The notes beneath the pieces are model-generated. The model was not told the origin of the DNA. It ran no database searches and saw only the letters and a list, made by a program, of their open reading frames with translations. Source: Pectinophora gossypiella (Eukaryota > Arthropoda > Insecta > Lepidoptera > Gelechiidae). From it: a stretch of DNA of 64,000 nt. The translations under genes were made by a program, and so were the position numbers. Positions 45,367 through 55,700 of this stretch are shown in pieces. The DNA is taken from the NCBI RefSeq assembly GCF_024362695.1, contig NC_065412.1:4525992-4589991 (forward strand), written 5' to 3'. Positions within the stretch are counted from its first letter, which is position 1; every line of letters starts with the position of its first letter.

Positions 45367-48328
45367 TCAGTCGTATTCTGCTCCAATGGTGATGCTGATG
45401 TCTCCAGGCAACACGTTGGTTTTGTGGTACCAGCGGTTCGTGTCTACCACCACTGCAAAAAAAAAAAACAGCTATTAGTAGGTAATTTAAATTTTTTTTT
45501 TACAATTTCACGAAGTTTATTTGCTTCAAATGCTTTTTTACTTCGAATTTCCTCGATCTTTGATCTTGAGCGGACTGGGGTCATCACTTTTTGGAATGAA
45601 GAAGGAAACCTTTGCCTATAGTCTTTTTTTAACGTGACTTATTGTAGATTCGCCGCAAATGGCATTAACTATTTGGTCGGAATTAGCATATACCAGTTGG
45701 ATTTCAAGATCTCGATTTATACAGTATCCATGCACGCAGTGTTCGCTGGCGCTTCCAAACTCCTGATTCCCGCTTTTATTTGCATAAAGCGAGTATCAAA
45801 CCAGAAGATGTGAGAATCCAACTCACATATCTCCCCTGGGCCCACGGTGAAAGTGATCCAGCGGCAGTGGTAGAAACACTCTGGCGGCGGCGCCAGCTGC
45901 CACTGCTTGCGGCCGCGGATTTGCGCCTGCCACGACACGTGACGGACGGAATCCACCTGGGTACGAAGACATGAATAGTTACTATAGCAAACCACATCTG
46001 TCGCACCTAATTGCACTTTCTTACTACTTCTATTCTTTTCTATTACTCAAAACTGTCATTTGCTAGAGCGAGAGAGCGACAGATAGGTACGGTCGTAAAA
46101 TAATCGAATTATATAGACTTGTATAGACTTCGTGGCAAAAATGGAAAGCCAAACAGGTGTTCAATGAATAAGTATACACCCTATTCATACTGACGTGCAT
46201 ATGAGCGCCCTGTCCCGGGCCGCCCATGAACACCCAGTCCACCATGTCGCTCTCAGCTGTCCGGGGCAGGAAGTACGGCCGGGAGTAGTAGGACCGCAGC
46301 CGGCGGGTCTCCTCGTCATAGCACGTGCTCCAGCCGACGTACCTACGTTATCATAAAAAAATCTTCTTATCGTGTGGGTTGTGAGGTGGAATACCAACCT
46401 CATCAACCCTGGTGTCAGGGTTATTACTGAGCCGCCAAAGACCCCTGACATGGCTCATGTAACGACTACACACTTACATCACTAGGTAGTAATCGGGATC
46501 AACGGCTTAACGTGCCTTCCGAAGCACGGATCAACTTACTTTCGGACAATCAGGTGATCAGCCTGTAATGTCCTAACCAAACTAGGGATCACAAAGTGAT
46601 TTTTGTGATATGTCTCCACCGGGATTCGAACCCGGGGCCTCCGGATCGTGAGCTCAACGATCAACCACTGGACCACGGAAGACGTTGTTAATTTCAATGT
46701 CAGGGGCCTATTCTTTACCTTACAATCCAGACGAAAGAAGATGAATATTAATCAGGATCATCAGAAAACACTGAGAGTCAAAATTGTATTTTAGCCCTAC
46801 TATAACCTGGAACGCGTTATGTATGGTTGAGAAGAAACAGGAGCCGTGCGGTGCCAAGGTTCAAAAATCGAAGGCTGAAGAATAATTTGATTTTGAATAG
46901 ACAACACATTTGGCTCGACCATTATTGACAGCGATACAGCTCACCTGCATTAGTTCAACAGAAAGCTCGGTGAGGCGTGGGTGCCTACTTAGTTAGTTCA
47001 TCTCGTGATGTACCCCAATTGTGATATAAGTCATGAATTTATGTTATGTTGAAATTAGCTAAACTAGCATCTACCTAACACAATGGAGAAACGTTATCAA
47101 TACTATAGGCCGAAACCGCTGTTGCTTTACCAACATAGCTGTTTATAAGTATAATTAACATACAAATGTATGCGATACTACTTGTATACGTATACCATGG
47201 ATCTCCAGTAAGGTTGGCTCTCTTCTCGTCCATGGAAAATACTTCGCTCAACGAGTTGAGACCGGATTTGTACGCGAAGTAGAAACAGTCGTTTGTCTGC
47301 TGTCCCATTTTGCCGCCGTTGTAGAAATCCGCGAAGAATTTGAAATTGAATTCCTAAAACAATATATTTTTTATTTTATTTAAGTATCCACTTACCAGAA
47401 TGCGACTTGATAACTGCTTATGTATCAATATGGAACTTCCTTGGCTTGGCGCGTCTCAATTCTCTTCCGAATTCCGAACCCACCCGTAATTGAGTAGGTA
47501 CTTATGCTTATTTTTACCTAACAGGGGTAATAATTGTGGGCATAGCTCCTAGCTACCAAAAGACGAAGCTAAAAAAGGCTTAAAGGCTGCAGCCCCGCTT
47601 GCTATTAAAGCTTAAACAATTTGTTTCGTAAACCATAAAATTTAAAACGTCGATAAGTAATAAATAAAAAAACAAACTTCGATAGCTTTCCAGCCAACAG
47701 TAGCGTCAGTGACGATAACCGGTACTGATTTATAGGCGTAATTCTCCTCAAACTCTTTCGCCGTTATGTTGGAGAGTCGCACCACCTCGTCCACTCCTAC
47801 GCACATGCTGCAGTCTTCAGGCGGGCGAAAGAGGGACTTTGACGATGAAGGGAGGTCCAGGACGCAGTTCTGTAGAGGAAATACATTTATGTTTTTTTTT
47901 TAACGTGACTTTTCGTATGTTTGTCTCAGATAGATGGTATTAACTATGTACTTGGCCGGACAAATGAGGAGCGCTGAGGACTCACTCGGTACAAAAATTT
48001 AAGACTACAAGCCTGAGTGTGTCCAGTAAGGCGCGAACATCGGAGGTATATTATATTATAATAGGTACCTTACCTTAGTCGACAAATCAGTATACACGTA
48101 CCAGGCACCCACCATTATAAACAAAATAACACAAAAACATATCACCGACAAATATTTTGAATTCAATTTAAAATTAATATTGTATTTTTTATTTTTCCCG
48201 GGACATTCTAATTGGGATATAAAGGCATTATTTAAATGAAAACTTTCGATTTTACTGATAATTTTGAATACTTTTTGCTCAGCTATTTTATACTTCTTAT
48301 CGAATAATTTTGGACGAATTAGGCTCAT
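45367..48328 (-). CDS. Membrane-anchored JmjC/cupin-type Fe(II)/2-oxoglutarate oxygenase
   Basis: Six exons: 48074-48328, 47678-47869, 47196-47353, 46195-46342, 45827-45956, 45367-45452; phases agree, 322 aa. Exon 1 gives a cytosolic N-terminus of about 58 residues and one membrane helix (about 60-79, LSVICFCVILFIMVGAWYVY), so the enzyme domain should face the lumen (type II). Two NxT sequons fit that side. The lumenal part begins with a Cys-containing segment (PPEDCSMC), then LSNITAKEFEENYAYKSVP. The iron triad of the JmjC fold is complete: H251 and D253 in GAHMHVDSVRH, and H304 in TNRWYHKT. K268 in RGRKQW is placed for 2-oxoglutarate. It likely hydroxylates a secretory-pathway protein; substrate unknown. 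General plan resembles JMJD8-like lumenal proteins, but orthology is not established. Confidence 0.85.
46362..46684 (-). mobile_element. S1 tRNA-headed SINE
   Basis: Complete copy in the JmjC intron between exons 3 and 4, just 20 bp upstream of exon 4's acceptor. Head (minus) TGGTCCAGTGGTTGA, B box GGGTTCGAATCC, full body and tail. Confidence 0.85.
46905..47050 (-). repeat. Interspersed repeat shared with 52615-52775
   Basis: Shared blocks in order: ttggctcgacc, acagcgatacagctcacc / acggcgaaacggctcacc, aacagaaagctcg, tgaggcgtgggtg, ttcatctcgtgatg / ttcatcttgcgatg, ttatgttctg-like end. The function and class are unknown; the orientation given is arbitrary. Confidence 0.55.
47885..48010. repeat. 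Interspersed repeat (aacgtgactt ... ggcattaacta family)
   Basis: In the first JmjC intron: T-run, aacgtgacttttcg, tggtattaactatgtacttgg, ccggacaaatgaggagcgct. Related copies or pieces lie at 22690-22765, 45615-45690 and 54755-54850, and partly at 37740-37860 (gcgctccccatttgtctgg). Confidence 0.6.
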
Positions 48329-48330
48329 GT

Positions 48331-48338
48331 TATCGATA
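48331..48338. promoter_or_regulatory. DRE-type palindrome TATCGATA at the JmjC start
   Basis: A perfect TATCGATA two bases upstream of the JmjC ATG on the minus strand. This 8-mer is the DREF/BEAF-type element of insect housekeeping promoters. Such a position implies a very short 5' UTR or an element just downstream of the start site. Confidence 0.45.
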
Positions 48339-48639
48339 AGTTGGCGGCTGTTGGAGACTAAATGAGTAAGGGAGGTTTCCTCGAGGGTTTTTATAGGCGG
48401 GCGACGCGAGGAGGGTAATAATATAGAGCTGAATAAACGCCCATAGCCGCCACTGTTTCACAAAATTCTCGTAAAGTTCTATTTGTGTGCCTTAAGAGTT
48501 CTTGGGCGCCTAAATAACTTCATATACCTATTGCCTAGATCTACATCTAACCACCGCGGTACCACTCCGGTAGGGATTGCGGGTTCATCAAAACTAGCCA
48601 TTTAAATCAGGCAAACACATACATCATACATAAACAGCC

Positions 48640-48955
48640 TATATACGTCCCACTGCTGGGCACAGGCCTCCCCTCAATCAACCGGAGGGGGTATGGAGCA
48701 TACTCCACCACGCTGCTCCAATGCGGGTTGATGGAGGTGTTTTTGCGGCTAATAGCCGGGACCAACGGCTTAACATGCCCTCTGAAGCACGGAATCATCT
48801 TACTTTTCCGGACAATCAGGTGATTCAAGCCTGAAAAGTCCTTACCAAACAAAGGACAGTCTCACAAAGTGATTTCGACAATGTCCCCATCGGGAATCGA
48901 ACTCGGACCTGCAGATCGTGAGCCTAACGCTCTAACCACTAGACCACGGAGGCAA
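48640..48955 (-). mobile_element. Composite: S1 SINE head joined to a second repeat
   Basis: The right part (about 48755-48955) is an S1 head and body in reverse: tggtctagtggttagagcgt-type head, B box ttcgattccc on minus, gcctgaaaagtcctta. The left part is the ccactgctgggcacaggcc / caaccggaggggg...actcca repeat also at 38930-39012. The junction suggests a chimeric subfamily or nested insertion. Confidence 0.65.
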
Positions 48956-49821
48956 ACATAATAAGTACCTAACTCATGTTTAGGTAGATTTGATTTGTTC
49001 ATGCTAAAATATGTACTACCAAACTAACGGCTTGTTTCATCACTTTCTATTTGCATTGGCTGTCACAGTGTAGATCTTCGAATAAGTATCCACATTACGT
49101 GACTATTTGCAAAAAGACCAAAGATTCTATACGATAAGACCACCGGTCTTCGAATAACTACCCCAAATAGTTATTTTATGAGACTACTAGTTTGGTTCTA
49201 TGTTCTTCAGTTTCAGCACTAGGCAAATCCCTAAATGTGTTATACGAGTGCGGGTGCAATGGGTATGAAATTGAAATTCATTATCAGCGCGCGACACCGC
49301 AACTGTGTCCCCATTACACGCGCATCGGTGGACAGTTTTATAGACTAGTAACGAGGTCCTTTCGGGGTGGATAAATTGGAAAATAATGTATGGATTAGGT
49401 AGCTTAGGTCTGATCGGTCTGATTTAATGTTCTGTTTGAATTTGAACCATAGAGCACTACCTGAAACATAGGGCCTCTTTGGTTTGAACTTCATTTTCAT
49501 CATTATCGCAGTAAAGTGATTTTCCTAAAAGGCGCTTGTTTGATTTTCACTGCGGCGACGATAAGATAAAAAAAATATTTAATTTTAGTAGAATTTCTAT
49601 CATTTGGTAATGGCAAGCTATATGTTGGTCAGCATTTCCGCTTCCTATCAATTGTCATTTCTCAGCTGTTTGTCATTTGTCAAAAACAACTGTCAAGTCA
49701 CAAAAACGATGTCAAAACAAAAGTTGATCTAAAACACCGTTTTGTATAATTAATTTTTGGTAGTATTACTACTTAGAATCTAAAAAGTATTCTTATATTC
49801 TAAAACGAAAAAGTAATCACA

Positions 49822-51291
49822 ATGGCTGCTATCCTGGGTGGCGGGCTTTCCGGCCTTGCTACAGGTTACTATCTGATAAAAAACAATGTTATGAATAACA
49901 ATAATTTAAAGTTGTATCTATTTGAAGCTACGAGTTCTTGTGGTGGATGGATCAAAACTATAAAGACCAAAGACTATACATTTGAACAGGGGCCCAGGAC
50001 TATCCGACCAAAAGGTGTTACAGGACTTAACACTCTAAATATGATTCAAGATTTAGGATTGAGTCAACACATATCACCTATAAGACCCGACCATCCTGCA
50101 GCGAAAAATAGATTGATATATGTCAATGACGCTCTTCATGTACTGCCATCCAGTTTCAAAAGTGTTTTTAAGAAAAATGAACCTTTTTCCAAGCCATTAA
50201 TTTTTGCGCTTTTTAATGACATTATAAAACCTCAGGCACAGTTAAAAGATGACTCTATTTACAACTTTGTTGAAAGAAGATTTGGAAAAGAGATAGCTGA
50301 TTATGCTATTTCACCAATGATATGTGGTATATGCGCTGGAGATGCCAAAGAAATATCTGTGAAATTCCTCATGAAAACTTTATTTGAGTGGGAACAAAAC
50401 CATGGTGGAGTCTTAAAAGGACTCATGCGATCGATGTTTAAATCCAAAAATAAAGAAAACTTGCAGTTGCCTCTGAGTGATCTGGCAAAGAAGGCACAAG
50501 AAGAAAACTGGAATGTATACACAATTAAAGGTGGTCTAGAAACCTTCCCAAACACTTTGTTCAGTTACCTCAAAGAGAATGATGTGAGCATAAATATGGA
50601 CACTAGGGTGGAAGAGATCAAGTTCATTGACACGGGTGCAGTTTTTCTAAAACTTAAAACTGGCCAATTGATTAAGGCAAACCATGTGTATGCTGGAGTC
50701 CCGGCATACACTCTAGCAAGATTGGTATACAAACAACATCCATACTTATCAACACTTTTGAGTGAAATTCCATTTGTGACAGTTGGTATAGTTAATTTAT
50801 ATTTCAGAGGTGATAAATCTCTGTTAGCTCCAGCATTTGGATTTCTTGTTCCTCCAATTGAAAACTCACCAATTCTTGGAGTTGTGTTTGATTCATGTTG
50901 TCTACCAGATCAGAATGGAACTGTCCTCACAGTCATGATGGGTGGAAGATGGTTCCAACAAAAATTTGGAGATGATCCTTCTGAAGCTAACTTGCTGCAA
51001 GTGGCTTTGCAGGAAATTGATAGAATCTTGCATATAAAAGATGAACCAGCTTCATACAATGTGAATATTTTGGAAGAGTGCATACCTCAATATGTTGTTG
51101 GTCACTATGAGAGGGTTGAAAAAATTCGAAAGTACATCACAGATGAGAATTTGCCCATGTCATTAGTGGGTTGTAGCTATGATGGTGTTGGTATAAATGA
51201 TGTTATTTATTCGGCTAAGACTCAAGTTGAAGAAGACCTTCCAGACTTTAAAAAGAATATAGATTTGAATATGACTGTGGATAAACCTTGA
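49822..51291 (+). CDS. PPOX: Protoporphyrinogen oxidase, intronless
   Basis: FAD-dependent enzyme of the mitochondrial inner membrane that oxidises protoporphyrinogen IX to protoporphyrin IX, the step before iron insertion in haem synthesis. 489 aa in one uninterrupted frame (human 477). The dinucleotide-binding GxGxxG is at residues 6-11 (LGGGLSGLATGYY). The FAD/substrate segment FEQGPRTIRP places an Arg at 59, matching human R59. Later landmarks are DHPAAKNRLIYV, FSKPL, GGLETFP, CIPQYVVGHYERV and the C-terminal FAD motif SLVGCSYDGVGINDVI. There is no N-terminal targeting extension before the Rossmann fold, as in other animal PPOX. The absence of introns contrasts with the multi-exon genes around it; the frame is intact with no stop, so it is presumed active. 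A poly(A) signal lies at 51594-51599. Confidence 0.97.
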   Translation: MAAILGGGLSGLATGYYLIKNNVMNNNNLKLYLFEATSSCGGWIKTIKTKDYTFEQGPRTIRPKGVTGLNTLNMIQDLGLSQHISPIRPDHPAAKNRLIYVNDALHVLPSSFKSVFKKNEPFSKPLIFALFNDIIKPQAQLKDDSIYNFVERRFGKEIADYAISPMICGICAGDAKEISVKFLMKTLFEWEQNHGGVLKGLMRSMFKSKNKENLQLPLSDLAKKAQEENWNVYTIKGGLETFPNTLFSYLKENDVSINMDTRVEEIKFIDTGAVFLKLKTGQLIKANHVYAGVPAYTLARLVYKQHPYLSTLLSEIPFVTVGIVNLYFRGDKSLLAPAFGFLVPPIENSPILGVVFDSCCLPDQNGTVLTVMMGGRWFQQKFGDDPSEANLLQVALQEIDRILHIKDEPASYNVNILEECIPQYVVGHYERVEKIRKYITDENLPMSLVGCSYDGVGINDVIYSAKTQVEEDLPDFKKNIDLNMTVDKP

Positions 51292-52788
51292 TAATGGACA
51301 GCAGTTTACAATATTGTGGATATTAGTATGGTAATGGGGCTTGGGACTCAATCACTTGATCATGTAATTTTTTTGGTGTAGAAATGTAAAGGATTATTAA
51401 CCTTGCATGTTGCATTAATATTGTGGTACTTATTAATGTTTTCCTAACTGCAAGCTGTTAGTGTTATCAAATAAGCATACAAATTTAAAAATCTTATACT
51501 TATGTACTTCCTGGATGTGATTATAGAAGTTATTCCATCAACTAACAGAAGCTCTATATTTTGCATGCAAATGCCATATTTCTTAAGTGGGAAAATAAAT
51601 TAACACTCCAGTAATATTTATCTGATTTATTTGATATATTTTTTTATTATAAAAAGAAAAAAATGAGAATGTGGATGTTTTTCTCTTATAATTTACTCCC
51701 TAAAGTTAAAATATTAAAAGCTATAAAAATAAATAACTTACAATTAAGTTTACAAAAAAGTGGGATTTAAAAAAGCATACCTTAGGCACAGTTTCGTTAG
51801 ACAACTATATTTATGTTTTTACATACTTATTTAAGTTTTTTAAGCATCTATGAACATATTGCATAAACAATTTTTTTTCTATCTACATATAAGGGTGAAA
51901 AAATATTGCCAAAGCAAGTTTAAAGACAGTAAATTCATATTTATTATTATCTACCTAATAAATAATCTGAATGTATTTGAAGTCATGGCATATTATAGAT
52001 TTAACCACAATAATCTCATATTTTACTTCATTATATACTTTTTGGATGATCTAAATGTAGACTTGTAGATATTGCTGCAAACCCTGAAAAGCATTTTGTA
52101 ATACACTTTAAAGCATTTTCGTATTAATAATATTCATTGCATGGTAGAAAGATATATTTTTTTCTGTAGCTGGTTTTAACTTCAAAGATCCTGGATATTA
52201 ACAGATTAAGGATTGAACTACATCTGTCAGCACCTCATCGCATTTTCCTATGCTTTATAAATTTTTGATACTCAGAATCGTCATTGGCTAGAGCGAGATA
52301 TAGCATACGCGCGTGATTACACTATAGCGTACAGATATGACGCCAAAACTGAAGAAAACTATATGCCTCTCTCTAGCGTGCGTTACTACAGTTCAAATCT
52401 GAACCAAATATCTGTGTGTACCTACACCGAGCCGGGAAATCGACTCGAAACTATGCTCAATTTTACCACCAACCATTTTTCTCATTCCTACCATGATACG
52501 TTCTTTGCCGATTCTGGCAGATACAAAGTTTAGTGACCTTAATAAATTGACGATAACACAAATATTCTTTGTGAAACTGTTTTGACAGTTCAAACGCAGA
52601 ACATACGATAACACAGTTGGCTCGACCGTTACAGACGGCGAAACGGCTCACCACCTATCACGTTGGTCTAACAGAAAGCTCGATGAGGTGTGGGTGGGTA
52701 CTTAGTTCATCTTGCGATGGATGTACCACTGACCACTCCAATTGGGATATTGTCGGGAGCTTATGTTCTGTTATGTCTATTAATCTAT
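51292..52788. other. PPOX 3' UTR and convergent spacer to DCTN4
   Basis: AT-rich. aataaa at 51594-51599 probably ends the PPOX transcript about 300 bp after the stop. From 52270 rightward there are repeat pieces (ctagagcgaga type; also 46060-46083) and the repeat at 52615-52775. Nothing coding is seen. Confidence 0.55.
52615..52775 (-). repeat. Interspersed repeat shared with 46905-47050
   Basis: See 46905-47050. It abuts the DCTN4 stop codon (52789) and so lies at or just beyond the end of the DCTN4 message. Confidence 0.55.
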
Positions 52789-55700
52789 TTATTCGCCAAT
52801 AGTGCCCAGATCCAATAAGAGCGTAGTATATAAGGTGTGGTCGCGGTGTTGTGAGGCGGTGGCGGAAGGTGGCACGGTGTTGCGGTAGGAGTACTCCAGC
52901 GCAAACGCGGACTGCGCAGGCGCGCCCGGCGTCACGGACTCGTCCGCTGTTACTTCTAGACGCAAAGCCAGCTTGTTTGACTTGCGCCACAGGATTATGC
53001 TGCGGAAAAATATGTTAAATTAGGTTCATTGTTGCATGAAGTAGATGCGGAAGAAAGTAAAATAACCTCCTGCGGCCCAGATTTCCAGATACGATAGTTA
53101 AATAATGGGGTTTGAATTTTAAAGGAATTCGGGCCTTAAGTAAAAAATGAAATGATTAGAAAATGATTTGACATCATTTGTGTGATAGTACGATATCCAT
53201 TACCATTCTTTACAAAGGTTGGATAACTTTTTAATTATTTTATGGGAATCAGTGTATCTAATTACGAATTTTCATTTGGGGAATATACATACAGAATGTT
53301 AGTGACACCGTAACAATTACTGAGGGGTATGATTCTGAGTTGTTATCAAGTAGAATTTCCTGTAGGTAAATTCATAAAAAAATGAGTTTTTTTATTATTT
53401 TCAGTTCCATACTTTTGCGACGGACAATTCAGCTTGATAACTACTCAGAAGTTTTCGTTATGTCACTAACACCCTGTACATATGTAGTGTGTATATTAGT
53501 AGTTAAGTAAATATAAGTTGAAAAACTGATGCTACTGATATATTTATGTATTTGCCAAGCTAGCGTGTTCAATATAAATAAAAAAATTCTCGGTAAAATG
53601 TATTGCAATATTTGTAATACTGGCAATTGAAGAAACAATATCGCGTGTTTTACCTATTTAAAACAAGAATACGACTTTATATCGCTGCGAAACGCACCAA
53701 TAGTCGTCATAATTGCTTTAGCATTATCGCGATAAGCGAACTTGAAAGACGAGTTATTCAGTTATATTATGAGTTATATTGTAGCAAACAAGTATTATGT
53801 ACTGAATGGAAACATGTCAAGTCTATTAAACCAATGCTAGAGCTAATTAGTGTATTCAAATAACTGCATTGCGAACAATTCAAACAACTATCACTGAATT
53901 TATCGGGTTAATAACAGACGTTCAAGTATGAAGATGCATTTTGTTACGTAAGGAATTCCTTTTAATTAATTGCATAATATGCAATAAGGCTAGGCATATA
54001 TCAATAAATGAATTCAATAATGTTACATTGACCTTCAACAAGTTTAACCATAATAATTACGTTGAATAAATGATTCTGATTTCTGAAGACTTGTAAACAA
54101 AAAAGCAAAACTGAGTTCAGCTGCTTGTCGATTGATTCAATAAATTTAGTCGAAATCGATAGGTTTGTTTATTCCCTAACATGAGTGCCACGTCATTTTG
54201 TTCGTATTTTGACAGAACGACATGACTTATTTGGGTTCACATTTAAGCACCAATCGACAAAACGACATTATATCGTCAGAAGCGATAAAATGACCGTGAC
54301 AAAATTTTACCACGTTGCGTATGTTAGCGCTACTGGACATGTCGTAAAAACCGACAAAGGGTTTGTCGTTTGTAATATAAGTAAGCGAGAGCAACTTATA
54401 CTTTGTATTTACCCATATCTAACGTGCAACAATTTCAATTGCGACTTCATTACTTCAATTAGTTAGTCCGGTTTTTAATTCTCTTTGAATTAGTCATTCA
54501 CTCTAAAAACGTCTCGGTTATGGTGTGGATAAAACAAGTGAATATAGGATCAATAAATGATCGCTCTTAGAGTTGATAGACCGCTGGTAATAAGGTGTCG
54601 GTGGTGGAGGTGACTTACTGTTCCCTCATTCAGCGCTTATCGCTATCGACCCACTAGGGTCGATTAATTCTTTCAAATATTTTTCCTCTCAGACGACGCC
54701 CTGAGCCGAGGTTCGCGCCCAACTGGGCACCCTCAGGCCTGTTGTCTTAAACGTTGTACCGGGTGAGAGCCTTCAGCGCTCCCCATTTGTCCGGCCAAGT
54801 AGTTAATGCCATCTGCGGCAAATCTACAATAAGTCAAGAAAAAAAAAAGGTGTCTCACTCGTTGTCGTCGTGTGTGGCGTCGTCGTCGTACTCGGCGGCG
54901 TCGTCCCGCGGCGCCACGCTGAGCGCGGCGGCCGGCGCCGTGACGCGGCACGACGGCGGCAGCACGGGCGCGCGCGACATGGCCTTGTACAGCGACGCGT
55001 CCTGCGGGACGGAACACTGGCTTAGGCTGCCCGCCCACGTCCGATGGTACTCGATCGGTAACCGATTTTTGTAGGAGAATAATCATCATCATCAGCCCAT
55101 TAACGTCCCCACTGCTGGGGCACGGGCCTTCCCTATGGATGGATAGGGAGATCGGGCCTTAAACCACCACGCGGGCCCAGTGCGGATTGGTGGTTATTAA
55201 CGACTGCTAATGCAGCCGGGACCAACGGCTTAACGTGCCTTCCGAAGTACGGAGGAGCTCGAGATGAAAACTTTTTTGTGGTCACCCATCCTATGACCGG
55301 CCTTGGCGAAAGTTGCTTAACTTCGACAATCGCAGACCGAGCGCGTTTACCGCTGCGCCACCGAGCTCCTCAGGAGAATAATAGAAAGTACTAATTGCAA
55401 CAGCGCTACGCACACGTCGTAGGCGAGTGAGTAGGTAGCAAAGTAGGGCAGAAATAAAATAGGTGCGTTCCAACCAATTCGATTATCGGCCACAAATGGA
55501 ACGTCGGGAAATGTATGTAACGCACACTACTCGCCGACAAAGGTCCACATGTACCAATCTCTTCCTTTATAAAAAATATGCGTAATCAAAACTAACCTTC
55601 TCCAAATTGAGCGACTTCTCCAGCGACTTGTCGATGCTCTTTGGTTGTTCGTCCTCCTCAACAGGCGGCACGTCTTCAGGTTGCAGCAAACGCACCTGCA

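Larger units (their letters stand above)
48329..49821. other. Divergent intergenic region JmjC / PPOX
   Basis: 1.5 kb holding the JmjC promoter at the left, a composite repeat at 48640-48955, unassigned AT-rich sequence to about 49600 and the PPOX promoter and 5' UTR at the right, where no TATA box is evident. Confidence 0.55.

Noticed and set aside
46185..46451. Minus-strand 88-codon frame
   Set aside because: A chimera of S1 SINE sequence and the wrong frame of the real JmjC exon at 46195-46342.
54733..55092. Opposing long frames around the DCTN4 exon at 54859-55001
   Set aside because: Shadow frames of a GC-rich exon; only the minus frame encoding DASLYKAMSRAP continues the DCTN4 protein in phase.
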